In this document: positions 43,272-52,253 of the stretch, piece by piece
How the letters are laid out: every line of letters starts with the position of its first letter
How positions within the stretch are numbered: the first letter of the stretch is position 1
From: Herbiconiux sp. VKM Ac-1786
GTDB taxonomy: Bacteria; Actinomycetota; Actinomycetes; Actinomycetales; Microbacteriaceae
Reading direction: 5' to 3'
DNA: 64,000 nucleotides
Assembly (NCBI RefSeq): GCF_015350805.1
Contig: NZ_JADKSG010000001.1
Location: 124,001-188,000, forward strand
Made by a program: the position numbers and the translations under genes
Notes under the pieces: model-generated
Databases searched by the model: none
Told to the model about the DNA's origin: nothing
What the model saw: only the letters and a program-made list of their open reading frames with translations

Positions 43272-44918
43272 TCAGTGCCCCTCGCCGTCGGACTGCAGCA
43301 GCCGCGACTCCTCCTGGTCGAGCATGAGCTGCGCCCGCACCAGGATGCGCGACGCGAACTCGCCGCGGCCCCGCGCCTCCAGCAGCGCGGCCCGCTCGGC
43401 CTTCAGCACCTCGATGCGCAGCACCCGGTACTGCTCGTGCGGAGCCGACTCGGCGTCCCCGCCCTGCACGGCCGCGGCGTGCGCGCGCTCCCAGGCCGAC
43501 TCGCTGCGGAGCTCGGCGTCGCTGCGCACCCGGTCGACGACGCCCTCGTCGACGCGCTCCCCCGTCGGCAGGCTGAGCTCGGGCGACTCCAGCACCTGCA
43601 GGCCCGCGGTGCGCAGCTCGTCGACCAGGGTCGCGAACTCGGCGTGGTCGGCCGCCTCGTCGACCCCGCGCAGCTTCAGCACCCGGATCAGCCACGGCAG
43701 GGTGCCGCCCTGCAGCAGCAGCGTCACGATCGACACCGTGAAGGCGATCAGGATGAGCTGGCTGCGGTAGGGCGTCGCCTCGGGCAGCGACTGGGCGGCG
43801 GCCACGGTGACGACGCCGCGCATCCCGGCCCAGCTGAGCACCAGGCCGCCCTTCCAGCCGGTGGCCTCCGTGGCCTCGGGCCCGGACGGGTCGCGGCGGC
43901 GGGCTCGCGCCTGCTGATAGGCCAGCAGCGGCCCGACGAAGGCGAGCCGGATGACGAAGAGCACGAGCGCCGCCCCGATGCCGAGGACGATCGCCTCCCA
44001 GGCGTTCAGGTTCTGCGACTGCGGGTCGCGGCCGACGGCGTCGACGACGATGTCCTTGAGTTCCAGCCCCATCAGCAGGAACACGCCGTTCTCGAGCAGG
44101 AACTGGATCGTGCGCCAGTTCAGCCGCTCGCTGATCCGCACCGAGGCGGTGAAGTGCTTCGCCCCCATGTGACCCGTGTAGAGGCCCGCGACGACCACGC
44201 TCAACACCCCGGAGGCGCCGATCGCCTCGGCCGGGATGTAGGCCAGGAACGGGATGACGAACGACACGGCCGTGGTGAGCACCGAGTCGTTCAGCCGCGA
44301 CCGCACCCACACCGTGAGCACCCCGACCACGAGCCCGACGCCGATCGCGACGACCGAGGAGTAGGCGAAGTCGACGGCCACTCCCCCGAACCCGCCCAGC
44401 GCGATGGTGCCCGCCGAGGCGGCCGTCGCCGTGCGCAGCAGCACGAGGGCGCTGGCGTCGTTGACGAGGCTCTCGCCCTCGAGCACCGCGATGAGGCGGG
44501 GCGGCAGACCGAGCTTCTTGCCGATCGAGGTGGCGGCCACCGCATCCGTCGGGCTGATCACCGCCCCGAGGGCGATCGCGCCGGCCAGGTTCAGGTCGGG
44601 CAGGATCATGAACAGCAGGAAGCCGGTGCCCACCGCGCTGACGATCACGAGCAGCACCGACAGCACCGAGATCGAGCCGAGGTTCTTGCGGAAGTCGACC
44701 AGCGGCAGGTTGATCGCCGAGGAGTACAGCAGAGGCGGCAGCACGCCCGCGAGGATCCACTCCGACGGCACGTGCACCGGCGGCACACCGGGGATGACCG
44801 AGATGCCGAGCCCGATGAGCACGAGCAGGATGGGCGTCGCGAGCCTCAGCTTCGGCGACAGCACCGAGACCCCGACGACGATGATCAGGCAGATCACACC
44901 GATGATCTCAGGTCGCAT
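43272..44918 (-). CDS. Na+/H+ antiporter, CPA1/NhaP family
   Basis: Cation/proton antiporter of the membrane, 548 residues with about twelve TM helices followed by a cytosolic C-terminal domain of about 140 residues rich in charged helices (ERVDEGVVDRVRSDAELRSE). The family motifs are ALGAVISPTDAVAATSIGKK near residue 138 and IAVLEGESLVNDASALVLL near 164, with the ion-binding Asp pair. The start at 44918 is clear (MRPEIIGVICLIIVVGVSV). It probably adjusts internal pH and Na+. It lies 28 bases upstream of the 99-residue gene. Confidence 0.93.
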   Translation of the reverse strand: MRPEIIGVICLIIVVGVSVLSPKLRLATPILLVLIGLGISVIPGVPPVHVPSEWILAGVLPPLLYSSAINLPLVDFRKNLGSISVLSVLLVIVSAVGTGFLLFMILPDLNLAGAIALGAVISPTDAVAATSIGKKLGLPPRLIAVLEGESLVNDASALVLLRTATAASAGTIALGGFGGVAVDFAYSSVVAIGVGLVVGVLTVWVRSRLNDSVLTTAVSFVIPFLAYIPAEAIGASGVLSVVVAGLYTGHMGAKHFTASVRISERLNWRTIQFLLENGVFLLMGLELKDIVVDAVGRDPQSQNLNAWEAIVLGIGAALVLFVIRLAFVGPLLAYQQARARRRDPSGPEATEATGWKGGLVLSWAGMRGVVTVAAAQSLPEATPYRSQLILIAFTVSIVTLLLQGGTLPWLIRVLKLRGVDEAADHAEFATLVDELRTAGLQVLESPELSLPTGERVDEGVVDRVRSDAELRSESAWERAHAAAVQGGDAESAPHEQYRVLRIEVLKAERAALLEARGRGEFASRILVRAQLMLDQEESRLLQSDGEGH

Positions 44919-44964
44919 GGCGACAGCCTAGTGAAACCGGGCCCCGGCCCGGATCGTCAGCGGA

Positions 44965-45642
44965 TCAGTACCAGCCGCGGTCCTCCGACGACGCCCAGGC
45001 CTCGCACGGCGTGCCGTAGGTGCCGGCGATGTAGCGCAGGCCCCAGTCGATCTGCACGTTCGGGTCGCTCTCCCAGCCCGGCCCCATCTTCGAGCCCGGG
45101 AGGGCCTGCGGGATGCCGTGGGCGCCCGAGGACGCGTTGTGGGCGGCCGGGTTCCAGCCCGACTCGCGGTTCCAGAGCGCCAGCAGGTAGTAGTAGTTCT
45201 GCTCGCCCCAGCCGTAGCCGATGACCGCCTGGTAGGCGATGTCCTGCAGCGAGCCCGGGGCGGGCGGGCCGGGGGTCGGCACGACGTTGGCCTCGCAGCC
45301 GGCCGAGGCCGCCGGTGCGGCACCGGCGGGTGCCTCGGCGTCGTCGTCGTCCTTCGGCGCGGGAGCGGCGACGACCGCGGGAACCGGCACGGGCTCGGGC
45401 GCGGGCGGGTCGGTGATCGTGTACCCGTCGCGGGCGATCGCGCTCGCCTCGCCGCTCGCGGTGAGCGACTGGCCGGCGACGGATGCGGTGCTCACCTCGG
45501 GCCCGAAGGTGCCGGTGGGCTGCGCCTCGGCCGAGTGCGCGTTCACGGCGAAGAGCAGCACGAACGAGGCGGCGACGCCGAAGGCGAGCGTCTTCAGCCC
45601 CGCGCGGACGACGGGGTTCGGGGTGGTCTGGCGAAGCGTCAT
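44965..45642 (-). CDS. Secreted lytic-transglycosylase-like protein (second of tandem pair)
   Basis: 225 residues. A signal/TM segment near the N-terminus (LAFGVAASFVLLFAVNAHSA) leads to a linker with alternating Pro/Ala and an Asp/Glu patch, then a C-terminal SLT-like fold: YYLLALWNRESGWNPAAHNA with the catalytic-type Glu near residue 162, SGAHGIPQALPGSKMGPGW and IDWGLRYIAGTYGTPCEAW ending in Trp-Tyr. Such domains occur in aggregation-promoting-factor and resuscitation-type proteins that cut peptidoglycan. It lies 4 bases after its paralog and shares the DGYTITDPP motif with it. Confidence 0.82.
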   Translation of the reverse strand: MTLRQTTPNPVVRAGLKTLAFGVAASFVLLFAVNAHSAEAQPTGTFGPEVSTASVAGQSLTASGEASAIARDGYTITDPPAPEPVPVPAVVAAPAPKDDDDAEAPAGAAPAASAGCEANVVPTPGPPAPGSLQDIAYQAVIGYGWGEQNYYYLLALWNRESGWNPAAHNASSGAHGIPQALPGSKMGPGWESDPNVQIDWGLRYIAGTYGTPCEAWASSEDRGWY

Positions 45643-45646
45643 GGGA

Positions 45647-46393
45647 TCAGTACCAGTGGTTCGCGTCGGAGTGGGCGAGGGCGGAGGCCGGGTCGCCGTA
45701 GCGGCCCTGGATGTAGTTCAGGCCCCAGGTGATCTGGGTCGCCGGGTTGGTCAGCCAGTCGGCCCCGGCCGAGGCCATCTTCGAGCCGGGCAGGGCCTGC
45801 GGGATGCCGTAGGCGCAGCTCGAGGCGTTCAGCGCGTTGACGCGCCAGCCCGACTCGCGGCTCCAGAGCGCGATCAGGGCGTCGTACTGCGCACCGGTCC
45901 AGCCGCGGGCGGCGGCGAGCTCGAGCGCGACCGCCTGCGCGGTGGCGGGATCGGCGACCGCCGCGTTCGGGTCGGGGCATCCGCTGTCGGAGCTCGAGGA
46001 CTTCTCGACGGGCGTCGGGGCGGCGACGATCACGGGGGGCGGCGGGGGCGGCGGGTCTTTCACCGTGTAGCCGTCGCGGATCAGGGCGGTGGCCGCCGAG
46101 GCCGACACCGCGAGGTTCTGCACCCCGACCCGGCCCTCGTCGAACTCGCCCGAGAACGAGGCCGTCGCTGACGAGACGCCCACGTTGGGGGCGACCACGG
46201 TGACGAACGCGCAGGCCGTGACCGCGGCGAGGCCGAGCAGCTGCAGCGCCGCGCGACCCGTGCGGCGCGGGGGCCTGCGAGACGCGGCCGACGCGACCGA
46301 CACGGCCGGAGGGGCCGCCTCGGGGGTTCGCTCGACGGCGCCGGGAGAGCGGGTGACTCTCGGGCGATCGTCGTTCAGGGAGTGCTTGGCCAC
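45647..46393 (-). CDS. Secreted lytic-transglycosylase-like protein (first of tandem pair)
   Basis: 248 residues. A basic cytoplasmic N-terminus with RRPPRRTGRAALQLLGLAA precedes the TM/signal segment (LLGLAAVTACAFVTVVAP). A linker containing IRDGYTVKDPPPPPPPVIV is followed by the SLT-like domain YDALIALWSRESGWRVNALN, SSCAYGIPQALPGSKMASAG and QITWGLNYIQGRYGDPASAL, ending in Trp-Tyr. The start is a GTG at 46393. It is clearly homologous to the next gene, so the pair arose by tandem duplication. Likely a cell-wall hydrolase. Confidence 0.82.
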   Translation of the reverse strand: MAKHSLNDDRPRVTRSPGAVERTPEAAPPAVSVASAASRRPPRRTGRAALQLLGLAAVTACAFVTVVAPNVGVSSATASFSGEFDEGRVGVQNLAVSASAATALIRDGYTVKDPPPPPPPVIVAAPTPVEKSSSSDSGCPDPNAAVADPATAQAVALELAAARGWTGAQYDALIALWSRESGWRVNALNASSCAYGIPQALPGSKMASAGADWLTNPATQITWGLNYIQGRYGDPASALAHSDANHWY

Positions 46394-46414
46394 GATTCGT
46401 CCGATTTTAGCCCA

Positions 46415-48181
46415 TCAGGCCGGTGCGTTCCCAGCTTCGGCCCGAAGTGCGGCCAGCACCGTGCGGCGCTCTGCCTGCTCGGCCGGGTCGGGGACGGGCA
46501 GCGAGGCGATCAGCCGGCGCGTGTACTCGTGCTGCGGGTCGTCCAGCACCTGCGCCCCGGTGCCCTCCTCGACGAGCTCGCCGTGGTAGAGCACCGCGAT
46601 GCGGTCGGCCAGCAGATCGACGACGGCGAGGTCGTGGCTGATGAACAGCGCGGCGAAGCCGAACTCCTTCTGCAGCTCGGCGAAGAGCTCCAGCACGCGC
46701 GCCTGCACCGAGACGTCGAGGGCCGAGGTGGGCTCGTCGGCGATCAGCAGCTTCGGTTCGAGCGCGAGCGCCCGGGCGAGGCTGGCGCGCTGGCGCTGGC
46801 CACCGCTCAGCTCGTGCGGGAAGCGGTCGCCGTAGCTCTTCGGCAGCTGAACCGCCTCGAGCAGCTCGTCGACGCGGGCCCGGGCCGACGACGGGCTCTT
46901 CGCCCGGCCGTGGATGATCAGCGGCTCGGCCACCGCGTCGGCGATGCTCAGCAGCGGGTTGAAGCTCGCCGCCGGGTCCTGGAAGACGAAGCCGATGTCG
47001 GCGCGCAGCGGCTTGAACCGGCGCTCCGAGAACCCGACCATCTCGAAGTCGAGCACCTTCAGCGAACCTCCGGTCGCCCGGGTCAGCCCGCCGATGGCAC
47101 GGCCGATCGTGGTCTTGCCCGATCCGCTCTCGCCGACGAGCCCCAGCACCTCGCCGGGCGCGATGGCGAACGAGACGCCCTGCACGGCGCGGAAGCCCTT
47201 GCGCCCGAGCCGGCCCGGGTACTCGATCACGAGATCCGTCGCCTCGACGACAGCGTTCTCGACGCGGCCGACGGATGCGCGTTCCGCACTCGCTCCGGCC
47301 CGATCGGCCGCACGGCTCTCGGTGTGCGCCCGACCCTGCCCGATGCGGGGCACCGAGCCGAGCAGCTTCTTGGTGTACTCGGCCTGCGGTGCGGAGAACA
47401 GCGTCCGCGCATCCGCCTCTTCGACGACGCGGCCCTGGTACATCACGACGACCCGGTCGGCGAGGTCGGCGACCACGCCCATGTTGTGCGTGATCAGCAC
47501 GATGGCCGTGCCGAACTCGTCGCGCAGGCGCCGCAGCAGGTCGAGGATCTCGGCCTGCACGGTGACGTCGAGAGCCGTGGTGGGCTCGTCGGCGACGATC
47601 AGTCCGGGGTTCATCACCAGGGCGGCCGCGATCACGACGCGCTGCTTCTGGCCGCCCGAGAACTGGTGCGGGTAGTAGTCGACCCGCGTCTCGGGGTCGG
47701 GGATGCCGACCTTGCGGAGGATCTCGATCGCCTGGGCCTTCGCCTCGGCCCGGGAGATGCGGCCGTGGGCGCGCAGCCCCTCGGCGATCTGCCAGCCCAC
47801 CGTGTAGACGGGGTTGAGCGCGGTGGACGGCTCCTGGAACACCATCGCGACGTCGGTGCCGCGCACCCCGCGGAGCTCGCGCCTGGACAGTGTCACGACG
47901 TCGGAGCGGCCGGTGCCCTCGCGGTTCGTCAGCAGCACCGCCCCGTTGACGGTGGCGGTGCCGGGCAGCAGGCCGAGGATCGACTTCGCGGTGACGGTCT
48001 TGCCGCTGCCGCTCTCGCCGACGATGGCGACGATCTCGCCCTTGTGCACCGTGAGGCTGACGTCGTCGACCGCCTTCACGGCGCCGGCGTCGGTCGCGAA
48101 CGAGATGCCGAGCCGGTCGATGCCGACGACGGTCTCGCGCCCGTCTGCCGCGGGCGACGCGGTCGGGGTGGTGGCGGTCAT
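46415..48181 (-). CDS. Peptide ABC transporter, fused dual ATP-binding protein (DppD-DppF type)
   Basis: 588 residues with two complete ABC domains in one chain. The first has Walker A GESGSGKTVTAKS near residue 50, signature SGGQKQR and Walker B LIVADEPTTALDV. The second has GESGSGKTTIGRA near 360, SGGQRQR and LLIADEPTSALDVSVQA, and ends with the oligopeptide-type LVEEGTGAQVLDDPQHEYT. It powers the permeases encoded upstream. The ATG at 48181 overlaps the permease stop by four bases (ATGA). Last gene of the operon. Confidence 0.95.
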   Translation of the reverse strand: MTATTPTASPAADGRETVVGIDRLGISFATDAGAVKAVDDVSLTVHKGEIVAIVGESGSGKTVTAKSILGLLPGTATVNGAVLLTNREGTGRSDVVTLSRRELRGVRGTDVAMVFQEPSTALNPVYTVGWQIAEGLRAHGRISRAEAKAQAIEILRKVGIPDPETRVDYYPHQFSGGQKQRVVIAAALVMNPGLIVADEPTTALDVTVQAEILDLLRRLRDEFGTAIVLITHNMGVVADLADRVVVMYQGRVVEEADARTLFSAPQAEYTKKLLGSVPRIGQGRAHTESRAADRAGASAERASVGRVENAVVEATDLVIEYPGRLGRKGFRAVQGVSFAIAPGEVLGLVGESGSGKTTIGRAIGGLTRATGGSLKVLDFEMVGFSERRFKPLRADIGFVFQDPAASFNPLLSIADAVAEPLIIHGRAKSPSSARARVDELLEAVQLPKSYGDRFPHELSGGQRQRASLARALALEPKLLIADEPTSALDVSVQARVLELFAELQKEFGFAALFISHDLAVVDLLADRIAVLYHGELVEEGTGAQVLDDPQHEYTRRLIASLPVPDPAEQAERRTVLAALRAEAGNAPA

Positions 48182-49209
48182 GCGTTCTCCTCGCGGATGT
48201 CGACGTCGGAGGGCAGGGTCTGGTCGACCGCGGTGAGCGACACGGCGCCCGCCTTGGCCTTCACGCGCTTGCGTCCGCGCAGGCGCGGGTCGGCGAGGTC
48301 GTTCAGGCTCTCGCCGACGAGGGTGATGCCGAGCACCGAGAGAACGATGGCGAGGCCCGGGTACAGGGCCGTCCACCAGATGCCGCTCGTCACGTCGGAC
48401 AGCGCCTTGTTGAGGTCGTAACCCCACTCGGCCGCCGCCGAGGGCTCGATGCCGAAGCCCAGGAAGCCGAGGCCCGCGAGCGTCAGCACCGCCTCCGACG
48501 CGTTGAGCGTGAAGATGATCGGCAGGGTGCGGGTGGCGTTGCGGAGCACGTGCCGGAACATGATGCGCGAGGTCGGGGCCCCGAGCATCTTCGCCGACTC
48601 GACGTAGGGCTCGGCCTTGATGCGGATGGTCTCGGCCCGGATGACCCGGTAGTACTGCGGGATGAACACCACGGTGATCGACAGCGCCGCGGCCAGGATG
48701 CCGCCCCAGAGGCTCGACTGGCCGCCGGAGATGACGATCGACAGCACGATCGCGAGCAGCAGCGACGGGAAGGCGTAGATGGCGTCGCCGATGACGACGA
48801 GCACCCGGTCGAGCCAGCCGCCGAGGTAGCCGGAGACCAGCCCGAGCAGGATGCCGGCGATGATCGAGAACACCACGGCCAGTACGATCACGAGCACCGC
48901 GGTCTGGGCGCCCCAGATCACACGCGAGAACACGTCGTACCCGCCGACGGTCGTGCCCATGATGTGGGCGGCGCTCGGCGGCTGCTGGGCGCCGAAGGAG
49001 CCCTGGGCGTCGCGCAGCTGGGCGAAGCCGTAGGGCGCGATCAGCGGGGCGAAGATCGCGACGAGCACGAACAGGCCGGTGATCGTGAGACCGGCGATCA
49101 GCATGCCGCGCTGCAGGCCCACGCTCTGGCGCAGCTGCTTCACGACGGGGAGCCGGCCGAGCAGGCTGTTCTTCACGGGCGGCACGGAGGCGATGACGGT
49201 GTCCGTCAT
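48178..49209 (-). CDS. Peptide ABC transporter permease (DppC type)
   Basis: 343 residues. After an N-terminal TM (MLIAGLTITGLFVLVAIFAP) and the DppC-type periplasmic segment (HIMGTTVGGYDVFSRVIWGA) come five more TM helices, with the EAA loop in YVESAKMLGAPTSRIMFRHV. The C-terminal tail of about 40 charged residues is longer than usual. It pairs with the DppB-type permease two bases upstream and is coupled to the ATPase by an ATGA overlap. Confidence 0.93.
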   Translation of the reverse strand: MTDTVIASVPPVKNSLLGRLPVVKQLRQSVGLQRGMLIAGLTITGLFVLVAIFAPLIAPYGFAQLRDAQGSFGAQQPPSAAHIMGTTVGGYDVFSRVIWGAQTAVLVIVLAVVFSIIAGILLGLVSGYLGGWLDRVLVVIGDAIYAFPSLLLAIVLSIVISGGQSSLWGGILAAALSITVVFIPQYYRVIRAETIRIKAEPYVESAKMLGAPTSRIMFRHVLRNATRTLPIIFTLNASEAVLTLAGLGFLGFGIEPSAAAEWGYDLNKALSDVTSGIWWTALYPGLAIVLSVLGITLVGESLNDLADPRLRGRKRVKAKAGAVSLTAVDQTLPSDVDIREENA

Positions 49210-49211
49210 GA

Positions 49212-50297
49212 TCAGTACCTCACTCTCGGGTCGATCAGCGCGGCGATCACGTCGACGACGAAGTTCGTCACGGCGACGAAGACGGCGAGCAGGGCGACGA
49301 TGCCCTGCACGGCCACGAAGTCGCGGGCCGCCAGGTAGGCGGCCAGCTGGAAGCCGAGGCCCTTCCACTCGAAGGTGGTCTCGGTCAGCACCGCGCCGCC
49401 GAGCAGCAGGGCGATCTGCAGGCCGATCACCGTGATGATCGGGATGAGCGCGGGCTTGTAGGCGTGCTTCCGCACAAGACGGAACTCGCTGACGCCGCGC
49501 GAACGGGCCGCGTCGACGTAGTCGGTGCCGAGCGTGCCGATGACGTTCGTGCGCACGAGGCGGAGGAACACGCCGGCGGTCAGGAGGCCGAGCGCGATGC
49601 CCGGCAGCACCGCGTGCGAGAGCACGTCGCCGATGGCGTTCGGGTTGCCGAGCATGATCGCGTCGATCAGGTAGATGCCGGTCTTGTTCGGCAGCGTCTG
49701 CATCGACAGCTCGGTGCGGGTCGAGGCCCGTCCGGCCACCGGCAGCCACTGCAGCCAGACCGAGAAGACGAGCTTCAGCAGGAGGCCGGCGAAGAACACC
49801 GGGGTCGCGTAGCAGAGGATGGCGAAGATGCGCAGTACGGCATCCGGAACCCGGTCGCGCATCGAGGCGGCCAGCATGCCGAGCGGGATGCCGACGATGA
49901 AGGCGACGATCAGCGCGTAGAACGCGAGCTCGAGGGTGGCGCCGCCGTAGGTCAGCAGCACCTCGGTGACCGGGCGGTTGTCGGAGATCGTGTTGCCGAA
50001 GTTGCCGGTGAAGACCTGGCCGAGGTACTCGAAGTACTGCACCAGCACGGGGCGGTCGTAGCCGGCGGCGTGGATGCGCTCCTGCAGCTGCTCGGCCGTG
50101 AGCCGGCCGCCCTGGGCCGCCGTGATCGGGTCGCCGATGGTGCGCATCAGCAGGAACACGAGCGTGACCAGGATGAAGATGGTGGGGAAGATCAGCAGGA
50201 AGCGGATCAGCAGGTACCTGCCGAGCCCTCCCCCCGCGCTCTTGGGCTTGGGGGCGACCACCGACGGAGCGTCGGTCGGAAGCAGACTTGTCGTCAT
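49212..50297 (-). CDS. Peptide ABC transporter permease (DppB type)
   Basis: 361 residues. A basic, Gly/Pro-containing N-terminus precedes the first TM (LLIRFLLIFPTIFILVTLVF), then the DppB landmark YDRPVLVQYFEYLGQVFTGN, four more TM helices and the EAA loop YVDAARSRGVSEFRLVRKHA. The end is FVVDVIAALIDPRVRY, typical of DppB. I chose the ATG at 50297; a TTG three codons upstream is an alternative. It follows the solute-binding-protein gene across a 120-base gap that holds a stem-loop. Confidence 0.93.
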   Translation of the reverse strand: MTTSLLPTDAPSVVAPKPKSAGGGLGRYLLIRFLLIFPTIFILVTLVFLLMRTIGDPITAAQGGRLTAEQLQERIHAAGYDRPVLVQYFEYLGQVFTGNFGNTISDNRPVTEVLLTYGGATLELAFYALIVAFIVGIPLGMLAASMRDRVPDAVLRIFAILCYATPVFFAGLLLKLVFSVWLQWLPVAGRASTRTELSMQTLPNKTGIYLIDAIMLGNPNAIGDVLSHAVLPGIALGLLTAGVFLRLVRTNVIGTLGTDYVDAARSRGVSEFRLVRKHAYKPALIPIITVIGLQIALLLGGAVLTETTFEWKGLGFQLAAYLAARDFVAVQGIVALLAVFVAVTNFVVDVIAALIDPRVRY

Positions 50298-50330
50298 CGT
50301 TGCCAATCAGTCGGAGCCGGTGGCGCACGA

Positions 50331-50357
50331 GGGGCGACCGGCTGAACCGGTCGCCCC
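50331..50357. promoter_or_regulatory. Intercistronic stem-loop between binding-protein and permease genes
   Basis: GGGGCGACCGG and CCGGTCGCCCC form an 11-base perfect stem with a CTGAA loop. No U-run follows on the minus strand. In this position such structures often protect the upstream mRNA and lower permease expression relative to the binding protein. Confidence 0.6.
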
Positions 50358-50417
50358 AGTGCGGTGGGCCAGGAAGTACCCTAGCCCGTCCTTCGTCTTA
50401 TCCCTTTGCCGGTATCT

Positions 50418-52046
50418 CTACTTGGTGAGGGGTGCGTAGCGGAACTTGAACGAGGCGTCGAGCGTGACGCCGTCGACGTCGGTGCCCGCGACGGCCACCT
50501 GGGCGCCCTGCAGGTAGGGAACCGTCGACAGGTCGGCGGCTTCCTTGGCCTGGATCTCCTCGATGATCGACTGACGCTCGGCGGCGTCGGGGGTGGACGC
50601 CTGCTTCAGGATCAGGTCGTTCACCTCCTTGTTGTCGTAGTGGTTGCCGAGGAAGTTCTCGGTGAGGAAGAACGGCGTCAGGTAGTTGTCGGCGTCGGAG
50701 TAGTCGGGGAACCAGCCCAGCTGGTACGCCGGGTACAGGTCGGCCGTGCGGTCCTTCGCGTACTGCACCCACTCGGTCGACTGCAGGTTAACCGTGAACA
50801 GGCCCGACGACTCGAGCTGGTCCTTGATGAGCGCGTACTCGTCGCCCGAGGAGGGGCCGTAGTGGTCGGGGCTGTACTGCAGGTTCAGCTCGACGGGGCC
50901 GGTGACGCCGGCGGCGTCGAGGGTCGACTTCGCCTTGTCGGCGCTGGGGCCGCCGTTGCCGTCGCCGTAGGTCTCCTTGAGCACCTCGGTGGCGCCGGTG
51001 AGGCCCGCGGGCACGAAGGAGTACAGCGGGGTGTAGGTGCCCTTGTAGACCTGGTCGGCGATCTCGTCGCGGTCGATCAGGTCGGCGACGGCCTGGCGCA
51101 CGGCCGTGGCCTTCGCGGTGTCGGCCTCGGCCGTGGTGGCGCCGAACGGCTGGGTGTTGAAGTTGAAGGTGATGTAGCGGATCTCGCCGCCGGGGCCGTC
51201 GTAGACCTTCACCTTGTCGTTGCCCGAGAGGTCGTCGACGTCGGTGGCCGAGAGGCTGCGGAACGCCACGTCGATGTTGCCCTCCTGCACGTCGAGCTTG
51301 AGGTTCGACGAGTCGGCGTAGTACTTCGCCTGCACCGGCGACTCGGCCGGCGGCAGCACACCCTGGTAGCCGTCGAAGGGCACGTAGGAGATCAGGTTGT
51401 TGAAGTCGTAGCTGTCGATCGAGTACTGACCGGCGAACGCCTTGCCCTCGACGATGTCGGCGTCGGACGTGATCGAGTCGGCCGAGAAGACCTCCTCGTC
51501 GACGATCGGGCCGGCGGGGCTCGACAGGATCTGCGGGAAGACCTGGTCGTCGGGGCTCTTCAGCTTGAACACGACGGTGAGGTCGTCGGGCGCCTCGACC
51601 GAGTCGAGGTTGTAGAGCAGCGACGACGGGCCGTTGGGGTCGGCGATCGCGAGGTCGCGGTCGAAGCTGAACTTCACGTCGGAGGAGGTGAGCTCGTTGC
51701 CGTTCGCGAAGGTCAGACCCTCCTTGAGCTTCACCGTGTACTCCGTGGGAGCGGTGAACTCGGCGCTCTCGGCGATGTCGGGCTCGACGTCGGGGCTGCC
51801 GTAAGGGGTGTTCATGAGGAACGGGAAGACCTGGTTCATCACGGCGAACGAGCCGTTGTCGTACGAGCCGGCCGGGTCGAGCGTGGTGACCTTGTCGGTC
51901 GTGCCGACGATGATGGCGTCGCCGGAGCTCGACGAGTCGCCGCCCGAGCCGGCGCAGCCGGTGAGGGCGAGCGCGAAGGCGGCGCCGCCGGCGACGAGCG
52001 TGAGCGAGCGCCGGGTGAACGTGGATGCGGGCGTCATGTCTCGCAT
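50418..52046 (-). CDS. Peptide ABC transporter substrate-binding lipoprotein
   Basis: 542 residues, SBP family 5 (oligopeptide/dipeptide). The lipoprotein signal reads TRRSLTLVAGGAAFALALTGC with lipobox Cys near residue 30, followed by a Ser/Gly linker. Family text includes KVTTLDPAGSYDNGSFAVMN, TVKLKEGLTFANGNELTSSD and AKATAVRQAVADLIDRDEI. It binds peptides or similar ligands outside the membrane and delivers them to the permeases. The ATG at 52046 has AGGA 7 bases upstream. First gene of the dpp-like operon. Confidence 0.95.
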   Translation of the reverse strand: MRDMTPASTFTRRSLTLVAGGAAFALALTGCAGSGGDSSSSGDAIIVGTTDKVTTLDPAGSYDNGSFAVMNQVFPFLMNTPYGSPDVEPDIAESAEFTAPTEYTVKLKEGLTFANGNELTSSDVKFSFDRDLAIADPNGPSSLLYNLDSVEAPDDLTVVFKLKSPDDQVFPQILSSPAGPIVDEEVFSADSITSDADIVEGKAFAGQYSIDSYDFNNLISYVPFDGYQGVLPPAESPVQAKYYADSSNLKLDVQEGNIDVAFRSLSATDVDDLSGNDKVKVYDGPGGEIRYITFNFNTQPFGATTAEADTAKATAVRQAVADLIDRDEIADQVYKGTYTPLYSFVPAGLTGATEVLKETYGDGNGGPSADKAKSTLDAAGVTGPVELNLQYSPDHYGPSSGDEYALIKDQLESSGLFTVNLQSTEWVQYAKDRTADLYPAYQLGWFPDYSDADNYLTPFFLTENFLGNHYDNKEVNDLILKQASTPDAAERQSIIEEIQAKEAADLSTVPYLQGAQVAVAGTDVDGVTLDASFKFRYAPLTK

Positions 52047-52116
52047 TACCTCTTCCTGATTTCGAAGGCGGGCAGGCGCGACGATGCGCGTGCCACCCGC
52101 TTGTGCTGTGCACCAT

Positions 52117-52145
52117 AGCTAACACAAAGAACGGGCGCCGCCCAA
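52117..52145 (-). promoter_or_regulatory. Candidate promoter of the peptide transporter operon
   Basis: On the minus strand TTGGGC (52145-52140) and TTAGCT (52122-52117) are separated by exactly 17 bases. Transcription would start about 65 bases before the binding-protein ATG. Confidence 0.45.
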
Positions 52146-52190
52146 GCGGGGGCCAGCGCTGACGAGGTTTCTTTACGCGATCGAAATATG

Positions 52191-52253
52191 TGCGGTGATT
52201 TCTGCCACCGGATGCGCGATTTCTGCGCGCATTCTGAAGATTCCTGCGCTCAG
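52191..52253. repeat. Three GATTTCTGC direct repeats with exact 21-base period
   Basis: GATTTCTGC at 52197, GATTTCTGC at 52218 and GATTCCTGC at 52239 are spaced by 21 bases, two helical turns. The middle unit is a 21-base dyad, ATGCGCG-N7-CGCGCAT. The first unit has a CGGTG-N8-CACCG dyad. The array lies upstream of the candidate dpp promoter and at the 3' end of the DivIVA-like gene. It looks like an operator array. Confidence 0.55.

Noticed and set aside
46415-52046. Fused dual ATPase as a frameshift artefact joining two genes
   Set aside because: Both ABC domains are complete and the join is a normal linker in one frame; fused DppD-DppF proteins are common in actinobacteria.
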